Of a stretch of 8,054 nucleotides of DNA, positions 1-6,972 are shown one piece after another. Where the stretch lies: positions 1 through 8,054 of the forward strand of contig CALAZZ010000012.1 of the NCBI GenBank assembly GCA_937926515.1. The letters are read 5' to 3'. How positions within the stretch are numbered: the stretch's first letter is position 1; each line of letters opens with the position of its first letter. Made by a program: the position numbers and the translations under genes. Below the pieces are notes generated by a model. The model did not search any database. It worked only from the letters and a program-made list of their open reading frames with translations, and was not told the origin of the DNA. The DNA is from an uncultured Bacteroidales bacterium. GTDB taxonomy: Bacteria; Bacteroidota; Bacteroidia; Bacteroidales; F082.

Positions 1-3000
1 TTTCCGACATTTTCGAGGCTTTGGAAGATAATAATCAGAATACCGGAGGAGCTTACATTGAGAAAAATTTTCAGGCCAACTTTATCCGTGGCGAAGGTTT
101 AATGCGTTCGCTCGATGACATCCGTAATACCCCGGTTGCCAATGTAAACGGCCAACCTGTTTTTATACGTGATGTGGCTGATGTTAAATACGGGAGCTTT
201 TTGCGGTATGGAGCTTTTACAAAAGATGGTAAAGGCGAAGCTGTGGGGGGTATTGTAATGATGCTGAAGGGCGAAAACTCCAACGATGTGATTAAGGATG
301 TGAAAGAACGTATGGCGTTAATCCAAAAATCGTTGCCCGATGGCGTAGAGATAAAACCATTTCTCGACCGCAGCAAACTGATTAAAAGCACCACCTCCAC
401 CGTAGCCGAAAACCTTTCACTGGGGGCACTCATTGTAATCTTTGTCCTGGTCATCTTTTTGGGCAATTTACGAGGCGGTTTACTGGTAGCTTCTACCATT
501 CCGCTTGCCTTGCTGTTTGCATTTATCATGATGAAAGTGTTTGGCGTTTGGGCAAACCTGATGAGTCTCGGGGCTATCGACTTTGGGATTCTGGTCGATG
601 GGGCGGTGATTATCGTGGAAAGCATGATATTTTATCTGCACCGGAATGAATTTATCGGGAAGAAACTGGGGCTGCCCCGGCGAAACGAAATAGCCTATAA
701 TTCAGCCAGTAAAATGATGAACTCCGCATTTTTCGGGCAGCTGATTATCCTTATTGTTTTTATTCCTGTACTGGCATTGCAGGGTGTGGAAGGCAAAATG
801 TTTATACCCATGGCCATGACCTTTGGTTTTGCCGTGTTGGGTGTGATGGTGCTGTGTCTTACCTACATCCCTATGATGGCAGCACTTTTCCTGAAACCTC
901 CGAAAACAGATAAAAAAACCTGGGGAGAGAAATTTATTATAAAGCTTGAAAACCTGTACGAACCGGTAATTGCCTGGGCTTTACGCAAAGGTAAGCTTGT
1001 ATTGGGAATTGCCTTGGTGCTTTTAATTTCCGGAGGATTCCTTTTCTCACGTATGGGAGCCGAATTTATCCCTCAGTTGGACGAAGGTGATTTTGCTTTT
1101 CAGGCTTTCCTGAAACCCGGAACATCGCTGTCAGAGGTGGAAAAGGCATCTACTCGTATCGAACAGATTGTGTTGGAGAATTTCCCCGATGAGATAGCAT
1201 CAATACAAAGCCGTATTGGGGTGGCAGATTTGCCTACCGACCCCATGCCGATTGATATTGCTGATATATTTGTTATTCTTACACCCGAGGATGAATGGAC
1301 AAAGGTTGAATCAAAACAGGAGCTGATTGATAAGGTAAAAGAAAAGGTTAGTGTTTTGCCCGGTATAAACTACGAGTTTACCCAGCCAATCGAGATGCGG
1401 TTCAACGAGCTTTTAACCGGTATTCGTGAAGATGTGGCTATTAAATTATACGGCGACGACCTGAATATGCTGGCCGACAAAGCCGAAGAAATTTCCGGTT
1501 TAATTGCAGGGATTGAAGGGATTGAAGGCATAAAAGCCGAAGCAACCCGTGGGCTGCCTCAAATAACGGTAAAATACAACCGCACCAAACTGGGGCAATA
1601 CGGCTTAAAAATAAAAGACCTGAATACTGTGGTAGAGACTGCTTTTAGCGGTGGCGTTGCCGGGGTTATCTATGAAGGAGAGCGCATGTTCGACCTTGTA
1701 GTTCGACTTGATGAAGCACACCGCCAAAGTATCGACGACCTTCGGAATTTATTTGTAAACACCCCAAACGGAAACCAGGTTCCATTGAAAGAAGTAGCTG
1801 ATGTCAGCTACCAGCCCGGCCCGATGCAAATAAGCCGCGACAATACCAACAGGCGTACTTATGTAGGTATTAATGTGGAAGGCAGGGACATTAAATCGCT
1901 GGTAGAAGAAATTCAGCAAACACTCGATGAAAATCTCGAACTGCCTTCGGGTTATTACATTCGCTACGGAGGCGCTTTTGAAAATCTCGAACGGGCGTCA
2001 AAGCGTCTTACGTTGGTTGTGCCGCTTGCTTTGGCATTGATATTTATGCTGGTATTCTTCGCCATCAAATCGTTTAAACAAACCCTCATGATTTACGTGG
2101 CCATTCCATTGGCGGCCGTGGGAGGTATTTTTTCGCTTTACCTGCGGGATATGCCATTCAGTATTTCGGCAGGGGTTGGCTTTATCGTACTCTTTGGTGT
2201 AGCCGTATTGAACGGGCTGGTATTGATAAGCGGTTTTAACGAGTTGAAAGAAGAAGGCAAACTCAGCCTTGGTGATATTATCAAAAAAGGTTCTATACGC
2301 CGGGTACGCCCTATTTTCCTGACCGCTTCAACCGATATACTGGGTTTCCTGCCTATGGCCATTTCTACCTCAGCAGGGGCCGAAGTGCAACGCCCGCTTG
2401 CCACCGTGGTTATTGGCGGTATGCTAACATCTACGCTTCTAACACTGGTTGTTTTGCCCGTATTGTACAAAATGGTTGAATCGGGAAAAACCAAACTGAA
2501 AACGCCTAAACTCAATACCACTGTAATAACCGTTCTGCTCATCATTGGCGGACTTGGTGTTTCAGGAAGCTTAAAAGCACAGGAAAATTCAGTTACCCTT
2601 GAGCAGGCAATTGAACGGGCAAAAGAAAACTACCCTTCGTTAAAAGCAGCTTCGCTCGATGTGGAGAAACAAAAAGCCCTGAAAGCTACAGCTTACGATT
2701 TGGGCAATACGTCCATCTACACCGGTAAAGAGGAAACCGGAAACGGAGCGGTGGGTATTCAAAACCAAATAGGGGTTACACAATCGGAAATTGACTTATT
2801 TGGCATACCTGCCAAAACCAAACTGAATAAATCACGTACCGACCTTGCTGTTTCAAAACTTGAACTGACAGAAAATGAACTGGTAAGAAACGTGAGCCTT
2901 GCATGGTACAGGTCACTGGTTGCAAAAAAGCAAACAGAATTGTACAATCAGCTTGACAGTATTTATACCAATTTTCTGAAAGCTGCCGAATTGCGGTTTA

Positions 3001-3725
3001 AAACCCAACAAACATCCAAAGTTGAGTACCTTTCTGCCTCGGCTAAATACAAAGAGTTAATGGTGAATATGAAACAGGCTGAGAGCGAATACCTGGCATC
3101 GCTGCAAATTCTGAACCAGTACCTGATGTACCCTGGCGGTGTTAAAATTACCGATGCCGGACAAGCATGGGATAAAACGATTCATGCTGCCTTTTCAGTT
3201 GATTCATTAAACAATGTTCCCTTATTAAATTATTACAGGAAGCAGCTTGATGTATCCGATGCAGAGTGGAAAGCCGAAAAGGCCAATTTTTTACCCAAAC
3301 TAGATTTGGGGTACTCGCGGCAATCGGTCGATGGCACTTCGGGTTTTTATGGTTGGGAAGCAGGCATTTCCGTTCCTTTACTGTTCTTTTCCCAGTCAGG
3401 GAAAACAAAAGCCGCCCGTATCAATTACCAGATTACCGGACAGGAATACAAGCAAAGGGAATTGGAACTGAATGCCTCTTACAAGGAACTTTTAAGCCGT
3501 TACAAAGTAATGAGCGAAGTGCTGGAATATTATAAAAGCGAAGCTCTGCCGCTTGCTGCCGAACAAATTGAAGCGGCAAACCTGGGTTACCGGTTGGGCA
3601 GCCTCAGTTATATTGAATTTATCCAGAATACCGAATCAGCCATAAAAACCAGGCAGGAATATTTATCACGGCTATCAGATTTCTTCGAAATTAAAGAACA
3701 ATTGGAATACATAACAGGTCAATAA
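1..3725 (+). CDS. CzcA/CusA-family heavy-metal RND efflux pump fused to a CzcC/TolC-like outer-membrane factor (5' end missing)
   Basis: This is a proton-driven metal exporter of the inner membrane with its outer-membrane channel on the same polypeptide. The frame is open from the left edge (first full codon at 3), so about 200 N-terminal residues are missing by comparison with CusA; the TTG at 21 is not a real start. Counting from base 21, residues 132-206 hold TM2-TM4, including the HME-RND signature AIDFGILVDGAVIIVE with D187, D193 and E200, the proton-relay acids of the CzcA type. Residues 663-818 hold TM8-TM12 with RVRPIFLTA and LVVLPVLYK. The periplasmic part contains QPIEMRFNELLTG. After a basic linker and a hydrophobic stretch (834-853), residues 854-1234 form an outer-membrane efflux protein domain rich in long helices. 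Total length with the missing part would be about 1440 residues, usual for Bacteroidota fusions. The CusA methionine triad positions appear as E463, V546 and Q603, by an alignment made from memory, which favours divalent metals. The adaptor gene follows after 18 bases. Confidence 0.95.
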   Translation, partial: SDIFEALEDNNQNTGGAYIEKNFQANFIRGEGLMRSLDDIRNTPVANVNGQPVFIRDVADVKYGSFLRYGAFTKDGKGEAVGGIVMMLKGENSNDVIKDVKERMALIQKSLPDGVEIKPFLDRSKLIKSTTSTVAENLSLGALIVIFVLVIFLGNLRGGLLVASTIPLALLFAFIMMKVFGVWANLMSLGAIDFGILVDGAVIIVESMIFYLHRNEFIGKKLGLPRRNEIAYNSASKMMNSAFFGQLIILIVFIPVLALQGVEGKMFIPMAMTFGFAVLGVMVLCLTYIPMMAALFLKPPKTDKKTWGEKFIIKLENLYEPVIAWALRKGKLVLGIALVLLISGGFLFSRMGAEFIPQLDEGDFAFQAFLKPGTSLSEVEKASTRIEQIVLENFPDEIASIQSRIGVADLPTDPMPIDIADIFVILTPEDEWTKVESKQELIDKVKEKVSVLPGINYEFTQPIEMRFNELLTGIREDVAIKLYGDDLNMLADKAEEISGLIAGIEGIEGIKAEATRGLPQITVKYNRTKLGQYGLKIKDLNTVVETAFSGGVAGVIYEGERMFDLVVRLDEAHRQSIDDLRNLFVNTPNGNQVPLKEVADVSYQPGPMQISRDNTNRRTYVGINVEGRDIKSLVEEIQQTLDENLELPSGYYIRYGGAFENLERASKRLTLVVPLALALIFMLVFFAIKSFKQTLMIYVAIPLAAVGGIFSLYLRDMPFSISAGVGFIVLFGVAVLNGLVLISGFNELKEEGKLSLGDIIKKGSIRRVRPIFLTASTDILGFLPMAISTSAGAEVQRPLATVVIGGMLTSTLLTLVVLPVLYKMVESGKTKLKTPKLNTTVITVLLIIGGLGVSGSLKAQENSVTLEQAIERAKENYPSLKAASLDVEKQKALKATAYDLGNTSIYTGKEETGNGAVGIQNQIGVTQSEIDLFGIPAKTKLNKSRTDLAVSKLELTENELVRNVSLAWYRSLVAKKQTELYNQLDSIYTNFLKAAELRFKTQQTSKVEYLSASAKYKELMVNMKQAESEYLASLQILNQYLMYPGGVKITDAGQAWDKTIHAAFSVDSLNNVPLLNYYRKQLDVSDAEWKAEKANFLPKLDLGYSRQSVDGTSGFYGWEAGISVPLLFFSQSGKTKAARINYQITGQEYKQRELELNASYKELLSRYKVMSEVLEYYKSEALPLAAEQIEAANLGYRLGSLSYIEFIQNTESAIKTRQEYLSRLSDFFEIKEQLEYITGQ
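2472..2582 (+). other. Signal-peptide-like joint between the RND pump and the outer-membrane factor domain
   Basis: The junction of the fusion reads like a bacterial export signal. An in-frame ATG (2472) opens a lysine-rich stretch (MVESGKTKLKTPK). A hydrophobic core follows (VITVLLIIGGLGV, from 2523), and the segment ends in SGSLKAQ. The bond between A853 (2577-2579) and Q854 (2580-2582) would be a reasonable signal peptidase I site of a kind common in Bacteroidota (LKA|Q). In the fused protein this segment would also serve as a thirteenth membrane span that carries the channel domain from the cytoplasm to the periplasm. Cleavage here, or internal initiation at 2472, is inference. No Shine-Dalgarno sequence is visible upstream, but that is usual for this phylum. 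Confidence 0.6.
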
Positions 3726-3743
3726 TTATAAAAACAGATAAAA

Positions 3744-5042
3744 ATGAAAACGAAAATATTTTTAGCACTTCTTGTGGTAGTAACGCTCATGTCGTGCAAC
3801 AGCAACAAAAAAGAAAACAGTGAAGCCGGGGAACATGCGGAGCATGAAGGCCCCGAAGGTGTGGTAATGCTGAACGAACTTCAGCGTGAAGCCCTGGATT
3901 TAAAATTAGGGACTTTCCAGATGCGCAACCTAACCACTATGGTTAAAACAAACGGTGAGATGCAGGTACCGCCCGCTAGCTCGGCAGAAGTTACCGCCGT
4001 AATAGGTGGAAATGTGAGGGATATTAGAATTTTTCAGGGCGATAAGGTACGCAAAGGACAAACACTTGCCATTCTCGAACACCCTGATTATATTAAGCTA
4101 CAGGAAGATTTTGCTGATTTGGCCAGTCGGCTCGAATTTCTGGAAATGGAGTACGAACGCCAGAAAGAACTTTTCGAGAACAATGTAGGTGCAGGCAGGG
4201 AGTTCCAGCAGGTTAAGTCGGAATATAATTCGGCCAAAGCGAAGTACCAGGGATTGAAGGCCCGCCTGCAACTCCTGCATCTTTCACCCGAAAAAGTAAA
4301 AGAAGGAGAAGTTTCTAACAGCGTACCCATTGTAGCACCCATCAATGGCTATGTGAATGAAATAAATGTAAAAGTAGGCACCTATGCCGGGGCACAGGAC
4401 ATGCTTTTTGAAATTACCGACAACAGCAAAATCCACGCCGATTTTCTGGTGTATGAAAATGATGTTCACTTGCTGGAAAAAGGTCAAAAGATTCATTTTA
4501 CCGTGGCCAATATTCCCGGTAAGGAGCTCATGGCCACCATATTCGCCATCGGGCAGGAATTTGAAGCCAACTCCAGGGCTGTACATGTGCATGCCAGCTT
4601 GAATGAACCCATGCCGGGGCTTATTCCGGGTATGTACATCTCTGGGCACATCCATACCGATGAAAATTATACCCGTACATTACCCAACGATGCTATTGTT
4701 ACAGAAGGAACTAAATCCTATATCTTTATTTTGGATGAATCGCTTGAAGCTGAAGAACACGAGGGGCATGAACATGAAGCAGTAGCAGAAAACGAAGAAG
4801 GACACGACCATGAGGCTGAGGAAAACCATGAGGAACATGATGGCGAAGCAGGACATGACGACGAAAATGGAGGTCATGTTATGGCTTTCCGCATGATAGA
4901 GGTAATAACCGGAAAACAAGATGAGGGATACACCGAGATTAAATTGCTCAATCCCTTACCCGATGATACGAAAATAGTAATGAATGCAGCCTATTATTTA
5001 TTGGCAGATTTAGGAAAAGAAGAAACTGAACACGAACATTAA
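3744..5042 (+). CDS. Efflux RND periplasmic adaptor lipoprotein, CzcB/CusB-like (membrane fusion protein)
   Basis: The 432-residue adaptor bridges the RND pump and the outer-membrane channel in the periplasm. Residues 1-18 are a lipoprotein signal (hydrophobic LALLVVVTLMS followed by C18), so the mature protein is probably anchored by lipidated C18. A barrel-sandwich (lipoyl-like) half around residues 80-115 contains IFQGDKVRKGQTLAILEHPD. A coiled hairpin follows at about 115-180 (DFADLASRLEFLEMEYERQK and onward), then the second sandwich half (VPIVAPINGYVNEINVKVG) and a beta-barrel domain (LIPGMYISGHIHTDE). An acidic, His-rich loop with nine histidines occupies residues 339-378, just before the C-terminal domain (FRMIEVITG). 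H31 and H34 follow the lipid anchor, and the protein ends in HEH. The His clusters suggest metal capture in the periplasm, which is inference. The start codon is well placed, 18 bases after the pump stop and directly before the signal peptide. The PII-like gene follows after 12 bases, indicating one operon. Confidence 0.94.
   Translation: MKTKIFLALLVVVTLMSCNSNKKENSEAGEHAEHEGPEGVVMLNELQREALDLKLGTFQMRNLTTMVKTNGEMQVPPASSAEVTAVIGGNVRDIRIFQGDKVRKGQTLAILEHPDYIKLQEDFADLASRLEFLEMEYERQKELFENNVGAGREFQQVKSEYNSAKAKYQGLKARLQLLHLSPEKVKEGEVSNSVPIVAPINGYVNEINVKVGTYAGAQDMLFEITDNSKIHADFLVYENDVHLLEKGQKIHFTVANIPGKELMATIFAIGQEFEANSRAVHVHASLNEPMPGLIPGMYISGHIHTDENYTRTLPNDAIVTEGTKSYIFILDESLEAEEHEGHEHEAVAENEEGHDHEAEENHEEHDGEAGHDDENGGHVMAFRMIEVITGKQDEGYTEIKLLNPLPDDTKIVMNAAYYLLADLGKEETEHEH
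4758..4877 (+). other. His/Glu/Asp-rich metal-binding loop within the adaptor
   Basis: In 40 residues (339-378 of the adaptor) there are nine histidines, mostly in HEH, HDH and HEEH spacings, with many Glu and Asp. Such low-complexity segments in metal-transport proteins commonly bind Zn, Ni or Co weakly and in several copies. The loop sits between a beta-strand (SYIFILDES) and the C-terminal strands (VMAFRMIEVITG), where it would face the periplasm near the pump. That placement is inferred from the domain order. Confidence 0.75.
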
Positions 5043-5054
5043 AAAATTAACACG

Positions 5055-5384
5055 ATGAAAGAAATTAAAGCATTTATAAGACCCAATAAAGTAGATGACA
5101 TAGTGCATCATTTAAAAGATGCAGGTTTTGAGAACATGACCATTTCATCGGCAGAGGGAACGGGAAAATTGCAGGACGAAACAGCATTTGTTTCGCAAAA
5201 ATTTTCCATTACCGACAGCGAGGTGGCCAAACTGGAACTTGTGGTCAATAAAAATGATGTGGACAAAGTGGTACAAATTATCTCGGAATACGGAAAAACC
5301 CTGAACCCCGGCGATGGGTTGATTTATGTTTCCGATGTTGAAAAAGCGTACCGGGTAAAAACGGGTTTGGAGAATGGGGAATAA
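5055..5384 (+). CDS. PII-like signalling protein of the GlnB superfamily, metal-efflux-associated type
   Basis: The 109-residue protein aligns over its whole length with GlnB: MKEIKAFIRPNKVDDIVHHL at the N-terminus and NPGDGLIYVSDVEKAYRVKTG at the C-terminus, the latter matching the PII C-terminal signature. It should form a ferredoxin-like trimer in the cytoplasm. Compared with E. coli GlnB recalled from memory, the numbering is nearly collinear. Q39, which coordinates Mg and 2-oxoglutarate, is L39 here. The uridylylated Tyr51 is S51, and the B-loop lysine of GDGK is L89. R100 is kept and K102 replaces an Arg. It is therefore unlikely to be a standard nitrogen regulator. A group of PII paralogues encoded beside CzcA/CusA-type pumps has been described (PII-NG), and this gene fits by context: 12 bases after the adaptor stop and in the same operon. 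Ligand and target are unknown. A DUF3240-type relative is the main alternative. Confidence 0.87.
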   Translation: MKEIKAFIRPNKVDDIVHHLKDAGFENMTISSAEGTGKLQDETAFVSQKFSITDSEVAKLELVVNKNDVDKVVQIISEYGKTLNPGDGLIYVSDVEKAYRVKTGLENGE

Positions 5385-5401
5385 CTTTAATTATTTAAGC
5401 T

Positions 5402-5776
5402 ATGTTACGCCTTAAAGAGATGCGATCAATCGCACAGCAAAGAGGTGGGAAATGTCTATCAAAACAATACGTCAACAGCAAACAAAAATTGCTTTGGGAA
5501 TGCAGCAAAGGTCATATTTGGGAAGCTACTCCTTTTAGCATAATAGTACGCAAAAGTTGGTGTCCGGTTTGTGCTGGCAATCAACCCCTGGGGATGGATG
5601 CTATGCACAAACTTGCTAAAATAAATGAAGGAAAATGTCTTTCCAATATTTATAAGAATTGTAAGACTAAGATGTTGTGGCAATGTAAAAATGGTCATGA
5701 GTTTAAATTAACACCTGATAATATAAAACAAGGTAGGTGGTGCCCTATATGCTATAAAATAAACAAGAAAACTTAA
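5402..5776 (+). CDS. Small protein of two tandem zinc-ribbon/treble-clef units, function unknown
   Basis: The 124-residue protein is almost entirely two copies of one unit of about 61 residues. Each runs roughly: Met-rich short helix, GGKCLS or EGKCLS, a Tyr, LLWxC or MLWxC, xxGHxx, TP, and WCPxC. In copy 1 the key residues are C18, C34, H38, C54 and C57. In copy 2 they are C79, C95, H99, C114 and C117, so the spacing is 60-61 throughout. The paired cysteines and His suggest one Zn ion per unit. Similar repeats occur in nucleic-acid-associated proteins, sometimes next to nuclease domains, but no nuclease domain is present here. The repeat starts at residue 2, so the ATG at 5402 is convincing. 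The gene begins 17 bases after the PII-like stop but is noticeably AT-richer (a sampled row, 5641-5700, is 17/60 G+C). It could be a remnant of a longer protein or a free-standing DNA- or RNA-binding factor. Confidence 0.8.
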   Translation: MLRLKEMRSIAQQRGGKCLSKQYVNSKQKLLWECSKGHIWEATPFSIIVRKSWCPVCAGNQPLGMDAMHKLAKINEGKCLSNIYKNCKTKMLWQCKNGHEFKLTPDNIKQGRWCPICYKINKKT

Positions 5777-5795
5777 AAAGTGTAGATGGCTCCAA

Positions 5796-6971
5796 ATGAA
5801 AACTAAATCAGTATTTATAGTATTAATATCTTTGATTCCAATAACTGGAATTTGCATGACCGAAAACTCAAAAGTTTCAATTTTGACTTCTGAGCCCGGA
5901 AGTGAACTTTATACACTCTTTGGACATACTGCAATAAGAATAAATGATAGTTCAATTGGTATTGACAAGGTATACAATTTTGGCACTTTTGATTTTAGTT
6001 CCCCATTTTTCTATGCAAGATTTCTAAAAGGAAACCTGGACTATTTTCTTTCTGTAAATGATTATGCTGGTTTTATTCACAATTCACAATTGGAAGGTCG
6101 GAGGGTTTACGAACAAATACTCAATCTAAATTTCAGTGAAAAATCAAATTTGTTTTATAATCTTGAGAGGCAATATAATTCAGACTACAGATTCTACAAA
6201 TATGATTTCTTCTACGACAACTGTGCAACCAGGGTAAGAGATGCAATTTTTAACGCATATAATAAACCCATCGAATACGATACGAACAGCTATTGTTGTC
6301 AAACTTTCAGGCAATTGTTAAAACCATACATTTCTAAAAATTATTGGATCGATTTTGTTGTAAACCTATCTCTGGGTAAAAACGCTGATAAAGTTGCAAG
6401 GCCCAATGATTTTATGTTTTTGCCTTTTTACATTAAAAATATTCTACAAGATGCCCATATTGTTGAAAAGGAAAGACTTGTTATTGATGCACCAATTTCC
6501 GGTAAAACCGTGTCCAATTTTTCATATTTATCACCATGGCTTATTGCTTCACTCATAATACTTGCATCATTTCTCACAAAGTACCGGAAACTCATATCTT
6601 ATTTTTTCTTCTCTTTGGTTGGATTAACCGGATTGATCCTGTTAATTATAAGTCTGGTTTCTGACAATCCTGCTTTTTCCGGTAATCTAAACATTTATTG
6701 GACGATGCCTTCAATTATAATTTTACTTTTTCGCAACAGGACGATAAAAAATATTGTTGCGCTGTCTTATCTCATTAACCTGATCTCGTTGCTTCTATTC
6801 TGGAATATATTATCCCAGGAATTTTCTATAACAATTATACCGTGGATCACGACATTGATGATACTACTATTAATGGATTTGCAATGGTTTAAGCATATTA
6901 GCAGGATTAGAACGGCTACTGTTCTTAATGATGAATTAGCACCTTTTTTAGTTAAACGAATAAAAAAATAA
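5796..6971 (+). CDS. DUF4105 (Lnb N-terminal periplasmic domain) membrane protein
   Basis: A hydrophobic signal segment (about residues 5-19) leads to a DUF4105 domain spanning about residues 26-225, probably periplasmic. Family hallmarks are SEPGSELYTLFGHTAIRI, VYNFGTFDF, FLKGNLDYFLS, YDFFYDNCATRVRD and ADKVARPNDFMFLP. From about residue 247 to 361 there are around five membrane spans, then a short basic tail. H44 (FGH) and C143 (DNCATR) are the invariant-looking polar residues. Their order, His before Cys with an NC motif, resembles permuted papain-like (LRAT/YiiX-type) enzymes, so a hydrolase or acyl-transferase role is possible but unproven. The family is widespread in Bacteroidota and mostly uncharacterised. 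The cysteine at residue 20 is preceded by Ile, so it is not a convincing lipobox. The gene is AT-rich (20/60 G+C in rows 6001 and 6721). It starts 19 bases after the zinc-ribbon gene and ends one base before the LRR gene. Confidence 0.87.
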   Translation: MKTKSVFIVLISLIPITGICMTENSKVSILTSEPGSELYTLFGHTAIRINDSSIGIDKVYNFGTFDFSSPFFYARFLKGNLDYFLSVNDYAGFIHNSQLEGRRVYEQILNLNFSEKSNLFYNLERQYNSDYRFYKYDFFYDNCATRVRDAIFNAYNKPIEYDTNSYCCQTFRQLLKPYISKNYWIDFVVNLSLGKNADKVARPNDFMFLPFYIKNILQDAHIVEKERLVIDAPISGKTVSNFSYLSPWLIASLIILASFLTKYRKLISYFFFSLVGLTGLILLIISLVSDNPAFSGNLNIYWTMPSIIILLFRNRTIKNIVALSYLINLISLLLFWNILSQEFSITIIPWITTLMILLLMDLQWFKHISRIRTATVLNDELAPFLVKRIKK

Positions 6972-6972
6972 A

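Noticed and set aside
21..23. TTG at 21 as the start of the RND gene
   Set aside because: The same frame is open back to the window edge (S-D-I-F-E-A before it) and the sequence is already in the middle of the RND periplasmic domain, so the gene starts outside.
71..625. Long minus-strand open frame opposite the RND gene (also 2138-2545)
   Set aside because: It lies fully antisense to well-recognised coding sequence and its translation is low in family-like motifs, so it is a by-product of codon use.
1509..1526. Perfect tandem 9-base duplication GGGATTGAA within the RND gene, giving Gly-Ile-Glu twice
   Set aside because: It is in frame, lies in a variable loop and could be a simple slippage event; one copy pair is not evidence of a functional repeat.
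4384..4785. Shifted + strand open frames within the adaptor gene (also 3266-3535 in the fusion gene)
   Set aside because: They overlap strongly supported coding sequence in another frame and resemble no family.
5388..5398. Similar AT-rich strings TAATTATTTAA (5388) and TAATTTATTTAAAA (7734) on both sides of the AT-rich block, as target-site duplications
   Set aside because: They differ by an inserted base and are low-complexity A/T, so the match is expected by chance in such intergenic sequence.
5838..5855. Lipoprotein signal in the DUF4105 protein (cysteine at residue 20)
   Set aside because: The residues before the Cys are T-G-I, with a bulky Ile at -1, which does not fit a lipobox.
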